Shown here piece by piece: positions 23,713 through 35,158 of a DNA stretch of 64,000 nucleotides. Origin of the DNA: Carya illinoinensis (Eukaryota; Streptophyta; Magnoliopsida; Fagales; Juglandaceae); NCBI RefSeq assembly GCF_018687715.1, contig NC_056764.1, positions 14,688,501-14,752,500 of the forward strand, given 5' to 3'. How positions within the stretch are numbered: the stretch's first letter is position 1; every line of letters begins with the position of its first letter. The notes under the pieces were generated by a model. That model searched no databases, was not told where the DNA came from, and saw only the letters and a list, made by a program, of their open reading frames with translations. A program made the position numbers and the translations under genes.

Positions 23713-24689
23713 ATCATAATGTACTCAAGATGAAATGTGACTGGAATACGAAAGGACTGAAGTCCTGACGTAACATAACGTGACTTGAACATAATTTGAA
23801 ATACATAACCAACTTGAGATAGTAACATTTCGTAACATGGCATAACATATAATAGACAACATATTTAGCATAACATATTTGTAATGTATAGTAATACATG
23901 ACGGAATATATTGTGTAATAGATAAAAATTGATGACAGAATAAATTCTGTATAATAGACAATTACATGATAACTTGGCATGGCATGACATATATGATAAC
24001 ATACATACATACACTGTAATTCTTTTACTTAGCACACATACACAGTAGACTGCTAGTAAGTTAAAAGCTAACTTACCTCGATTTCCGCGTTTCTTATAAA
24101 ACTTCAAGCGCGATCACGATGAACTGTAATTAGTGATTCTAAAAGTTAGAACTAAATCACTAATAATTTGAAATATGGAAAATACTAACTTAAAGAGTAA
24201 AATTTTCATTTTACTCTCTACATGTGGGAAAATAACCGTTTTACCCATAACTTAAGGATTTTGCATACTAACTCCAAAAGTTTCCAACCAATCAACTACT
24301 TTAAATGTTAATAACTATAGATAGAAGGTTATACCATCACGATGCACATCACACGGTGCATCGCCATACAACACGGAGTACACTCCACGTGTACTCCATT
24401 CCTTCTACGCCACACATCACTACAGCACACGTCACATGATGCGTCGCTGCACTACACAGAATACGCTCCACGCGTACTCTCTTCACACATCATGCCATAT
24501 CACAACTACAACATCCCTCTCATATCCACACTTCATGGTATAATCCACAATACTATAATTTAAGCCCAACACTTCACAATTACATTTCGCTTCACAACTA
24601 CGCAGCGAACTCCACAATTATTAATTACGCATTCTACGATCCAATCAATCAACTATTTTAAACGTAAATAATTAGAGATAGAGGGTTAT

Positions 24690-25640
24690 ACCATCGACGG
24701 GCTAACCCGTGCGTCGCTCGCTGCTTGTCACGGTTAAGCGTCGGAGGAACGTACGTGGCGGTAACACCGCGTACGGTGGCTGTCCACCACGTAAATTGGT
24801 AGTTTGGGCTTGAGAAAAGCTAGGCGTGGCCTTGGAAGGCTCATGGTGGCCTCGTGGTGGTCAAAGGTGGCGGAGCACGGCGGCATCATGCCGTGAACAG
24901 TAAATCCGAAAGCTAGGAGTTCGCTTGAGGTGGATGAAAGCCATAGAACTTCATGGGAAGCTAGGGAAAGGTAGAGGAACATGTGGTGAAGCTGTGGTGG
25001 CGAGGTGGTGGCCATACGGTGGCTGACGGCGGCGGATCGGCCATTTGAAGCCATTTTCGGCCTTGGAGAGTGAGGGAGAGTGAGAGCTCCACATAGCTTC
25101 GTTGGCCATGAAATTTCTTGGGGAAGTTCATGGTGATGAGAGGAACAAGGTGGTGGTGGTGAAACACCATGGGTGGCCGTGTACGGTGGTGCACGGCGGT
25201 GCAACCGAACGTGTGTGTGTGAAGACCCATCGGAGAAAAAGTGAGAGTTAGGGGAAAAGAAGGACATGGGGAGGAAGCCCTTGACATGGTGGTTCTAATG
25301 GTGGTGCTTGGTGGCCGTTTCAACCGTGTATGGTGGTCCAAAGAGGTGAAAAAAGGTTGAGGACCCATTTCTTTGAAGGAGGAAAGAGAGAGACTCGGTG
25401 GCCGGTAAAGCACACCACCGGTGCAGTGGAGGTCGCCGGTGAGGGAGGATCACGCCGGTGTGGGAGGTGAGGCACGGCGGCCGGAGGTGGCGCCGGTTGG
25501 AAGCTTGGACCGAATGGACATGGAGGAGCAAGTTCACGTCGGCCATGAAGAAGAAAGGGAGGAGAGAGAAAAGAGAAAAAGAAAGAAAAGAAAAATAGAA
25601 AAAATGAGGAAGAAAAGAAAGAGGCTTGGATAATTAATCT
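24690..25640. other. GC-rich block inside the 4.57-kb element
   Basis: A local GC-rich, CpG-retaining region with many CCACC/GGTGG and CCGGCG words. Overlapping minus-strand frames (24734-25267, 24961-25413, 25295-25546) are Ser/Pro/His-rich and mutually overlapping. I see no domain and regard them as non-coding. Position and composition fit an untranslated leader-like part of an LTR. The minus strand has a pyrimidine-rich start at 25630-25555. Confidence 0.5.
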
Positions 25641-26480
25641 TAGTCCTACGTTTCGAAATCTTCAAAAGGATCTAACGATGAATTTAAACACTGATTTGAA
25701 AACGCGTAAGTGTTTTATTTTAATACAACACTTAAATAAAACACTAAGAGAAATTAAGATAGAATATTATTTTATAAACTAAGGTTTATAAAATAATATT
25801 TTCTTCATCATTATATAAAATGATAAAGTATCATTAATTAATCAAAGTGCATAAAACACTTAAACAAAACACTGAAAGGAATTAAGATAGAATATTATTT
25901 TATAAACTAAAGTTTATAAAATAATATTTCTTCATCATTATCTAAATTGATAATGTATCATTAATCACTCAAAGAGGATAAAACCATTTAATTTAAATAA
26001 GAGTTTTCAACGTAAAGTTAAACCTCTTAATATTTTAAAACAACTAAAATATTTAATATAAGATATTATCCACAATTATAATATTTTCAGAGCTCATTAA
26101 AATATTATAATTGTGCTACATTAAAACATACTGATCTAATAATACTGAAAATATATTCTATAGATATTTTCATAATATTTAAAATATTCGTAAGCATTAA
26201 AATATCTATCTTATTTTGAAATCCGCAAGATAGTTTTCAGAACACGCCATCGAGATACAGTACATAGAATAAGTTTCAATACGTAGATCGAGGCTCGTCA
26301 GATAGACTGACTCTCGACACGTAGAACGAGGCTCAGCACCTACACCGAACCCTGACACGTGGATCGAGGCTCATAAAGAAGAAGAAGAAAGGAGCGGATA
26401 TTACAATAAGCTAACTTATAGAGTTTTCACGGGGTTTCCAATAGAAATTTCTTAAATTAAATTTCTAGCGAGTTGTTACA

Positions 26481-27179
26481 AAGTATGTAGATGAATTATA
26501 ATTGCATAAATGAAAACCTATTTTAGTATATTTATACAATATGAAGTAATGCTTATTGAATATTCAACGCATTTTATTTTTATATATATCCCTTCCCCTC
26601 CCAGGAACAAAATGAGGGTCGAAGCATCAAAACAAACATGGTCCTAGGAAAAGTTAACAAAAGTTTAGGTACATTTTATGTAATGTATGGAAGTATATTT
26701 CGTAAAAGAACTTTGTAATTTAATTTAATGATTTCTGTTGCAAAATCCCTTTTAATTTGCAAAGCGTGTTTTATTTTTAAACATAGAATCTTTTATATCT
26801 TGGGAAGGAAATGAAAGTATCTTAAAAAGTTATAAGTAATTTCCATTTTATTTTCTAAAACTATTTATTAAAATCACACCACAAGAACGGACGTTACATA
26901 GACAATGCATGCACAACAAACCATATCTAAATAATGCAATTGGCTTTTTCTTTACTCTTTCCAACCTTTTTCACGACATCTTCAAGATCAATATGGCACA
27001 ACTTCACAGCTATTTGTCATGCTCTCAAAATTCTATATCCATTTTACACCACACTAATAACACAACACCATCATTATATCCAAATTTATAGAGGGGAAAA
27101 ACTCATCATACCAAGAAATATTATTTCACATAGTGACTCATGATCATTCTTCCAGCAAAAAAGCGACATGCCATTGTCT

Positions 27180-27210
<31 letters not shown>

Positions 27211-27960
27211 GTTAGATACTGATAGAAGTAAAAGATGCCTTTTATAGACATCCAAGTCACATTATAATAACTTCCAGCTAGCACTCTTTCATCCCCATGA
27301 TCATATATTCTAGACAAAGTATGAATTCATAATCTAAAAACACCCCAAATCAAGGATCCATGTGATAGACAAGACAAAACAGTGAATACAAAAGATAAAA
27401 ACAATTAATAAAATTAATCATTAAAAAAGAAAAGAGTTCTATACATGATTAAGCAAAGCTGTCTATGTCCATATATAGGTAGTGATGATCATAGTATTCT
27501 ACTGAAAGAGATCACAAGATACACATAGATTTTAGGATTTCAATTAAGTAAATACTAATTATGCCACTAGCTAGGGCTTCCAATCTATTTTTCATGAGTT
27601 GTTGTTGCAATTATTCACCCCAAAGAAATATAATATAAGTTAGGGCATAAAAATAACAATTATTTGATGATCATCATAGGAAGCCAATTCAGAACGCATG
27701 CACTACGTACTCTCCTTTTAGACAATATCCAACCCATAGCATGCAATCTCGTTTTTAAAAAAAGGCTTGCTACAAATTCCTAAGAGCATGTAATGATCCC
27801 ATTTGACTTGCAAAAAATTAAGGATTATGTCAAGATGAGCACTAAATACTCTAAAATAAAGATAGTTATTGAAATTGAAATCTCTTACAAACACAACAGT
27901 ACCCTGAGGAACCTGTTTTATATTTTATAGACCAAGAACCCTTAGGACTTTTGTCTGAAG
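26481..27960. other. Intergenic; AT microsatellite, no gene
   Basis: 26481-26485 is the right copy of the AAGTA duplication. An (AT)n run lies at about 27187-27211. Otherwise nothing recognised. Confidence 0.5.
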
Positions 27961-27962
27961 GG

Positions 27963-28150
27963 TAATGATATACGCACAATCTTTTATACAATCATGTTTT
28001 AAAATGAGGGTATTTATATAAAGTGATGTTATTTTTATAAGTTGTTTAAAAAAAATGCTAATTTAAAACATATATATATTTTGAAATAAATTTAAAACAT
28101 ATATAGTTGTATAAAAGATTGTTGAAATCATTGTATGTCTATCATTTTCA
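27963..28150. mobile_element. MITE with AATCTTTTATACAA inverted repeat
   Basis: Left arm AATGATATACGCACAATC...; the right arm in reverse complement has AATGATAGACATACAATG and then the same AATCTTTTATACAA (perfect 14-bp inverted repeat at 27978-27991 and 28108-28121). The core is AT-rich. No target duplication resolved, so superfamily unknown. Confidence 0.65.
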
Positions 28151-28295
28151 TTTACACTAACATCTTAATAAACCAAAATGTACCAAGCCAAAATGAGTGC
28201 ATGGCATTAATATGGAATTAATCATGTAACTACAAGATCATTTTAAGCTTTTGGAGATCTCACTCTTCCATTTTAAAGCACTTATATCTCTATAT

Positions 28296-28435
28296 CATTA
28301 CAAGAAAAATGACCATTTGTAACGGATTATATGCAGAAAGAATGATTATTTGATATTAAAATAAACTCATTTTGATAGAAAATAGTCATTCTTTTAGAAA
28401 ATAACTTGTCATAACTGACCAATTTTCTTGTAGTG
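28296..28435. mobile_element. CACTA (EnSpm)-type MITE, 140 bp
   Basis: Left end CATTACAAGAAAAATGACC. The right end, reverse complemented, reads CACTACAAGAAAATTGGTC. CACTACAAGAAAA is the signature terminus of plant CACTA transposons. Flanking 3-bp sequences TAT and GAT differ at one base, as expected for a decayed 3-bp duplication. No transposase, so non-autonomous. Confidence 0.88.
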
Positions 28436-28972
28436 GATAATTCAATGTATATATGCCAATGAGCTGTTCTTTTTCTCTTTGAAAATTTGAAAACAATTTT
28501 TCTTGAAACACATTAGATACGGAAACTAGAAACCCATGATTAGATATCTTCCACATCACCTGATCTTTTGTTAAATTTAATTTTTATTTGTTTTGTTTTT
28601 CTTGACCTTAATTGTTTTTTGGTTTTATTGATGAACCTAAAAAGAAGATTCTCATGAGTTTGGTTATATTTCTTTTTCATGAGATCTCCTTACATAAACA
28701 ATGATCGATCCGGCCAGCAATAGAAAAATGATTGGACCACCTTTAGTAGTGTTTGCATGCCAACTTAAACAAATGTCAAAACACTCAGCATTCGCATGTG
28801 TAAGGTTGGGTGCATGCAGCTAATATATATAATTCTTTAGCGGTAGCTCTCTCAAATATGTTAAGGATTTGTTAGTTTTTAAAAGGGTGATACATTGGTC
28901 GGCTCCTTATTATATTTGGGATTTGTTGTGTTTGGTAGTTTCCATTACTCAACTGACTTTTAGATATTTAAT

Positions 28973-29454
28973 GCCCATTTGAATATTTAGAATATCTTAG
29001 AATTTGGAGAATAGTATTGAAATAGTTTATAAATAGTAGTAAAATGGTTTCAGTTAAGATGTTTTATTTGGTTTTGAAAAATGAGAGTGAAAAGTATTAT
29101 AAAATTAAAATAATATTTTTATTCTAAAATTTGAAAATTTTGTATTAATTTCTGTATTTTGTTTGTAAATTTGGGAAAGTTGTATTAGGTTTTGAGAAAT
29201 GTGAAAGAAAAAATTTGAATAAAAATATTATAAAATTAAAATTTTTTTAATATAATTGTTTGAATATTAATTTTGTTGTATTGTTTTTTTGTATTTTGTT
29301 TAAAAATTTGAAAAAATTGTATTGGATTTTGTGTTTGAATAATTATTAGATAAAAAAATTGAAGGTTTGAAATTGAAAAATGTTTTATATCTTAGTGTTT
29401 TTTGGAAAATAAATTAGAAGAAGTTTTGAAAATATCTCAATACCCACACAAGGC
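28973..29454. mobile_element. MITE, GCCTTGTTTGGA-like family, long copy
   Basis: Starts GCCCATTTGAATATTTAGAA and ends, in reverse complement, GCCTTGTGTGGGTATTGAG. Its internal AT-rich text (TTTGAAAAATG, TTGTATT, TTTGTTTAAAAATTTG) is shared with 30336-30524, 32717-32901 and 49730-50097. Confidence 0.6.
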
Positions 29455-30009
29455 CTATTGTTATTGACAATCTTAGCCACTTCTTTTCTTTTTCGATTAG
29501 ATCGAATAGATCAATATGGCAATACCCTAACCCTTGTTTAGTTACACTTCTACTTAAATCTTGTCCTCTAATCATACTTGCTGATGTGGTATATTTTAAA
29601 CGATTTAAAAATATATCATCTAGCATGTATCATGAGTAGATATAACAAAATTTAAGATGAATAGTAACATTTAGCATTGAACAAGTTCTTTGATAAATGT
29701 GTATCTTCTGCGGTCAATGCACATTGCATGAAAAATTGCATAACCCTCCACGATCCATCCCATGTGTTTTAATGAAACTCTAATCTTCCATCCTACCTCC
29801 TCAACGAGGAGAAAGGGTGATGAGGATGACAAAGTTCTTATTGTGCTTCTTTTTTGTCATTTGAGAGTTTAGTTATTATGTTGATATGCCCATGATAAAA
29901 TAACTATGCATGAAAAATTTGTTTGCAAACTTGTTTATTGACATAACAAAACGCATGTGATCACATAACACATGATGTGAAGGCCTGCCACATCAATTAT
30001 TATGCAAAA

Positions 30010-30013
<4 letters not shown>

Positions 30014-30101
<88 letters not shown>
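30014..30101. repeat. (AG)n microsatellite, ~88 bp
   Basis: About 44 uninterrupted AG units. Open frames crossing it (poly-Arg-Glu) are artefacts of the repeat. Confidence 0.98.
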
Positions 30102-30104
<3 letters not shown>

Positions 30105-30335
30105 TGCCCGGCTACCTTCAAATTATTGGAGAAATTTGCTTCCATGTTCCAAGCATGTGTGCTGCAGTTCCATGTATATTTCTCGGCAATTCTTTAAGTA
30201 CTTGTGGCCGCATGAAATGTTCAACCGCGCACTGAACTCCACTCAAATATTCAGCAAACACATGAGAACGTTTATATAGGACCAATTCCCAACCTTTTTA
30301 TGCAAAACCTATCGTACCAGAAGATTATCAATTCT

Positions 30336-30524
30336 GTTTGGTTACGTAACTCAGATAAGATGAGATATTTTTAATAATAATAAATAAAATATTATTACAA
30401 TATGATTTTTTAATATTAATTTTATATTGAGATTTGAAAAAGTTGAATTGTTTATTATATTTCGTATGAGAATTTGAAAAATTTGTATTGATTAGATGAA
30501 ATTATTTGATTTTTGGTAACCAAT
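30336..30524. mobile_element. MITE, GCCTTGTTTGGA-like family, short copy
   Basis: Inverted ends TTTGGTTAC and GGTAACCAA around a core with GATAAGATGAGATATTTTTAA and TTTGAAAAAGTTGAATTG, words typical of this family in the window. Confidence 0.65.
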
Positions 30525-30957
30525 CTAAAAAATTTGTAAAAAGTTGAATTGTTTACATTGATTTGTTTTTTTTAAGCATACTAAAGATTACCTCTACCAA
30601 TATATATGGAGAAGTACTAATGCTCGATTTACATAAAAAATCTTATAAAAGCAAATTCTATTAGCACATATACTTTACGGTTAAAAATATACGTTTTACA
30701 ATTGACGTGTTATATTAAAATATATCAATATATAAACTTATTTATATAATATCTCTGCGTCAGTTAATTACCATTTCTTACCATGTAGGAAGATACACAC
30801 AATTTGGTCTGAGGGCCCCCATAGAATTATTGAGAACTGAATAATATATTTTCTAAGAAGTGGCCTATAAAGTTAACTTCTTGGCCGAACAAAAAATAAA
30901 GTTTAAATTATATCTGAAATGCTAAAATGCTAAGCATGTCCGTACGTAAATCCCAAA

Positions 30958-31215
30958 AGGGTAGTGATAGGATGACTACCTTATCACTACCAATTTATTA
31001 TTTATAAAAGATTTGAAATTTTTTATTTTTTTATCATTTTCTTAAATATTTTTTTAACATCTTCAATCATTAAAAAAAGTTTAAAAAATATATAATTTTA
31101 TTAATAATCACTTTCTTAATCATTATGTAAAATAAAAAATTAAAAAAGAATCAAATACAAAAATAGTAGTAGATGAGTAAGTAAGAGAGGTGTAATTCTA
31201 TCATTTTCCATCCCG
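30958..31215. mobile_element. Probable MITE
   Basis: Left end AGTGATAGGATGAC; the right end reverse complemented is ATGATAGAATTACACC. These imperfect inverted ends flank a poly-A/T-rich core similar to the 15390-15573 and 34240-34360 cores. No duplication resolved. Confidence 0.45.
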
Positions 31216-32716
31216 AGAAGTTCTTAGAGCCTGACGTATATCTGTGCCAAACAAGTATACAACTTAGAAAAATGATTCTTAATTAACACAATATTATTAA
31301 AGTGACTGTATGATATTTATGCATTTTACATATAACTGTAAATATAATTTTTCATTTAAGTAACTTGGTCCCCCAGTGCAAAACTTCTTTCATGTTCTGT
31401 CTATGAGCACAACTCGAAAAATAATCCTGAACGCTATTTATTTGTTTAAGTATACGTACGTTGGTCCCCATGCAAAACCTCTTTTGTTCTGTCTATGAGC
31501 ACAAACAATACTCAATCACGAGGTAGTACTGATGCCAACCACCAAAGTACTAATATTAGGATTTATTAATATCATCTGAAAATGCACTTTTTTTCCAATA
31601 TTAGGTATGGATCGGAAATAAATATAACAAGGTAGAAGAACATTGCATATCTTTAATTCGAAAAAATAAAAACTATTTTGCATAAAGTGGCATGCATTTT
31701 GCTGACTGGGAAAAACCAAATAACTATATATATATGGGATCTTATACAAAGGAATGGCTTTGATATTTATAATAAATTAAGTGTTAAGAATATAATATAA
31801 ATAACACTGGTGAATAGCAATATTAGCTCAACTGTGATAACACTCGCAGATCAAAATCTTTTCACTTTAATGCATGACTTATAAGATTGCAACCATTACC
31901 TAGCTAGGGTTTTCATTTTCATGACCGCCCCTTGAACGATATTGATAAACACTTCCTCTATATCCATTGATCTTTTCCTTTTATCCTTGGATTTGTGACT
32001 AAATTAAACTTGTTTTGGGTTATTTGTTTTTTCTAAGCAAGCCTTTCATTAACATAAAATTACCAATATATACAAGAAAGGGATCAAGGGATGAGGTTTC
32101 CAACAAATACTCATTGTAACAAGTACAATGCAAAATAATAAATAAATAATTAGATTATGGGACTTAAAGATTGGCCCCATCCATTCTATGTAGAAGGGGC
32201 GCCATATTAAATGATGGTTTTAGACAATCGGCCATTGGGTGAATTGTAGCGCCATTAGGTGAATTGTAGTGCCATTAGGTTGGAGTGTGCTACAGTTTGT
32301 TATTTTGTTATGTTTGAAGAAAAAACCAACATACTTTGTCCGGAATATTTTTAATTAGGAAAAGCGAAAACAAAAATGGATGGGCAAATTGACTAGCCCA
32401 TATCATCGGTGATCGAAAAACATTTAATGAGATTATGACGGTGTATGAGGAGTCACGTGCCAGTGGTTTTGAAATGCAGTGTGTCAAATATACTGGTAAT
32501 AGATTTGAGGATAGTGTGCGCATCTAGCAAAAGCGTTATTGAGAAGTGGCGCATGGTGGTCATGTGCAAGCCACACTCAGTTTCTTATGACAATTAGACT
32601 TTGTACCGCTAGATCAACATTTAGGGAGTGGTATGGTAGAGCACTTAACAAACGTTTGGTCGTCATGATGCAGTAAATCAGGTCTAGACTATGCTGAGAA
32701 GAGGCAAAATTACTTC
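31216..32716. other. Intergenic, no gene
   Basis: Contains a small 19-bp tandem repeat (GCCATTAGGTGAATTGTAG, 32252-32288 area). No coding homology or RNA gene seen. Confidence 0.4.
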
Positions 32717-32901
32717 ATTTGATTATACAAACGAGATAAAATTAAAAGTTGAATAAAATTTTATTATAATATTATTTTTTAATATTAATTTTATTTTAAA
32801 ATTTAAAAAAATGAAATTATTTATTATATTTTATATGAAAGTTTAAAAAATTTATAATAATTATATAAAATGAGATAAGATAATTTACATAATTAAACGA
32901 G
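32717..32901. mobile_element. MITE, GCCTTGTTTGGA-like family, short copy
   Basis: Left end TTTGATTATACAAACGAG; the right end reverse complemented is CTCGTTTAATTATGTAAA. The AT-rich core carries AATATTAATTTTATTTTAAA and TTATATTTTATATGAAAG as in 30336-30524. Confidence 0.65.
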
Positions 32902-34889
32902 AACTTAACCATACTCGAATAAAAAAACTTTTCACCCTTCAACTAAAACTTTATATTATTGTACCCAAATTTACCAAAATCGATACACTGCATTTTTCTT
33001 CAACTAGAAAGTATGTTGATCCAAAAGGGACGAAAATCCGATAAAAATGACTGTTTAAAAACAAAACGAATGGCCAAATATTCAAAAGCTACCTTGAAAT
33101 GAAGGGATTCTTTTCCCTTGAAAAGAGTGCAAAACTTGGCAACGAAATGATTAATCAACCTTAAAATTCAAAACGGGAAAGTAACGACAAAAGAATAAAA
33201 AAAAACGAACTTTTTTCTGTATGTGATTGGATGGTTAAGTTGAAATATGAAACTATATCAAAACGAAAGAAAATAAAAGACAAAAGGAGAAATAATGAAT
33301 CTAAAATGAAAACAAAAAGGCTCTCTCTCGTTTGAATCTGTCATGAGACTCCTGAATTATTGCTAACTTTACCTTTCTTTTAAAATTTTTTAATTTTTTT
33401 TATTGGGTGGGTTTTATTATATAAATATTATACCCTTTTAAAATTCAAAAGGCTAAATTCAGACGAAACACGTGACATCCAAAACTGTCTTTTTTCGTAC
33501 GGTCAAAGGCATTTCATGGTATTCGTAAGGGTACTATCGGAAGCCGAATAATGTGTTGCTCTCTAGGGAAGAGTTACACGTGTGACCAACTTCACATGTG
33601 ATTTTTTTAATTTAAATAATATTTTATTTAATTTTTATTTATCTTTCAGACCTTAGATAATCTATAAGATTTTATCATCTTTGTTGATTTTGGTGGAAAG
33701 AAGAAATTTAAACTAATTGATTCATGATATCTAATAAATTATTAGGTTTAATGATATTTACGCATTGGATTTTTCATAATAATTATGATTATTGTTAGAA
33801 AAAGATATCGCATATTTTAATTTTGATATCACTTTACTTATTCATCTGAATCAATTTGTTAGATTAAGGTTATGTTCGAAATATAAATTCACTTCAACTC
33901 ATTTCAAATTAATTATTAATGATACTTATTATATATTTTTTGAACTTTCTATAAAAAAGTTAAACTCATCTTAATTTTTTTTTAACACATCTCAATATAA
34001 TCCACAAAATATTACTATTTTCCATAAGTCACGGTGTTAAGCATTTATAAGATTTGTTATCAACTTAGTATACCAGATCTCATTATTACTGCTGTCAATT
34101 GGTTTACATCTAACTCTGAGACCCAGCCACCAAAGATATTTTGCTAACATGTGGGATGGCATTTAGAGTTGTATTCTTTCATGGTTATGAGCTTACAAAT
34201 TGGGTAATGCTTCTCCCATGTACAAAAGTCATTGAAGCTGCCACCGATTATTTTTTTAGTTATTAAGGAAGTATTTTAAAATAATATTGTGATTTTTTCA
34301 AAATAATATTTAAAAATATAAAAAAATGTATGAAAAAAGTAAAAAATAATAAAATTTAGCCTATTCGATAATCACGTCAGTAAGTTTTGCATGTAGCTGT
34401 AACCTATAATAGTATCTAGACACAATGCTTACTTTTTCACGTTCATCTCAACTTCTAAAGCAAGATTTTCTTGGTAAGCAACTTCTAAAGCAAGTTGCAA
34501 CTAATTATCCACAAATGATAATCTTATATTTATTTCTTAGGCTGTTAATATTTATGCTTATTTATAGTTACCATACAAGTTTGGTTTTAAGACCCTTCTA
34601 CTTGTAAAAAGGTATTTTTGGTCAGAAGCTAAATAATTATATAAAATTTAATAATTTTATTTGAAAATTTTTGTATTATATATTGACGTGGTATAAGTTT
34701 TTTTTTTTAAATTAATAAAATAATATATTTTTCTTAAAAAAATGGTGAAAAAAAGAAAGAAATTGATTGGATGTGAATATTAGGGATATTTAATTTAAAG
34801 GAAGTATATGCAAACATAATAAGATGAATGTTGTGGGAATTTTGGAGTACCAAACTGATGTACTTTTGCGACCCCTCAGCAATTAGCTC
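32902..34889. other. Intergenic DNA upstream of the SAPS-domain gene
   Basis: AT-rich, no credible coding frame. 34240-34360 holds a poly-A/T core resembling a MITE. The last few hundred bases presumably contain the promoter of the gene at 35159, but I see no unambiguous TATA box. Confidence 0.4.
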
Positions 34890-35158
34890 TTCTGTTTATC
34901 TGCGATTTTTTCGTCCTCTCTCTCTCTCTCTCTCGATCTTCACGGCCAAGGTCTCTTTTCCATCTCCCTCTCTCTCGCAAAAAAATAGGGTTTCCAGCTT
35001 CAAGCATCTCTCTCTATCTGTCTGTCTGTATGTGTCTCAGCTCACTCGAATCTCGAGCTCTCCGCGTCTTTTCCTGACCTAGATTTCCTCGTGTGTCCAG
35101 GGATTTTACAGATCTGTGCAGCTCTTGCTTCGAGCTCTGCTGAATCTCTTTCTTCGAC
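34890..35158 (+). promoter_or_regulatory. Pyrimidine-rich 5' leader of the SAPS-domain gene
   Basis: CT-rich tracts (34915-34934, 34968-34978, 35006-35028) and an AGGGTTT word precede the start codon. Such pyrimidine patches are common in plant core promoters and 5' UTRs. The exact transcription start cannot be read from sequence. Confidence 0.5.

Larger units (their letters stand above)
21909..26480 (-). mobile_element. Large solo-LTR-like element, 4.57 kb
   Basis: Plus-strand ends are TGTGACGCCCCC and GAGTTGTTACA; the reverse complement of the latter is TGTAACAACTC, so short inverted TG...CA ends enclose the block, flanked by a perfect AAGTA duplication. By analogy with TGTAACNCCC-starting LTRs, the minus strand is probably the sense orientation. 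It contains no gag-pol. Inside, from left to right, are a 21-copy minisatellite, an AT-rich stretch, a GC-rich 0.9-kb block with CCACCGGY-like words (24690-25640), and duplicated AT-rich words (25720-25950). A Mutator-type element with 9-bp duplication (AAAGTATGT at 21903 and 26480) is an alternative reading, since the match extends that far. Confidence 0.65.

Noticed and set aside
22629..23843. Overlapping open frames on both strands with repeated peptide units
   Set aside because: They are translations of the minisatellite, open in several frames at once, with no start context or splice context.
24734..25546. 177- and 150-codon minus-strand frames in the GC-rich part of the 4.57-kb element
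   Set aside because: Mutually overlapping in different frames, Ser/Pro/His-rich, no domain; best explained by GC content and absence of AT-rich stops.
29977..30279. Open frames with poly-Arg-Glu tracts
   Set aside because: Created by the (AG)n microsatellite.
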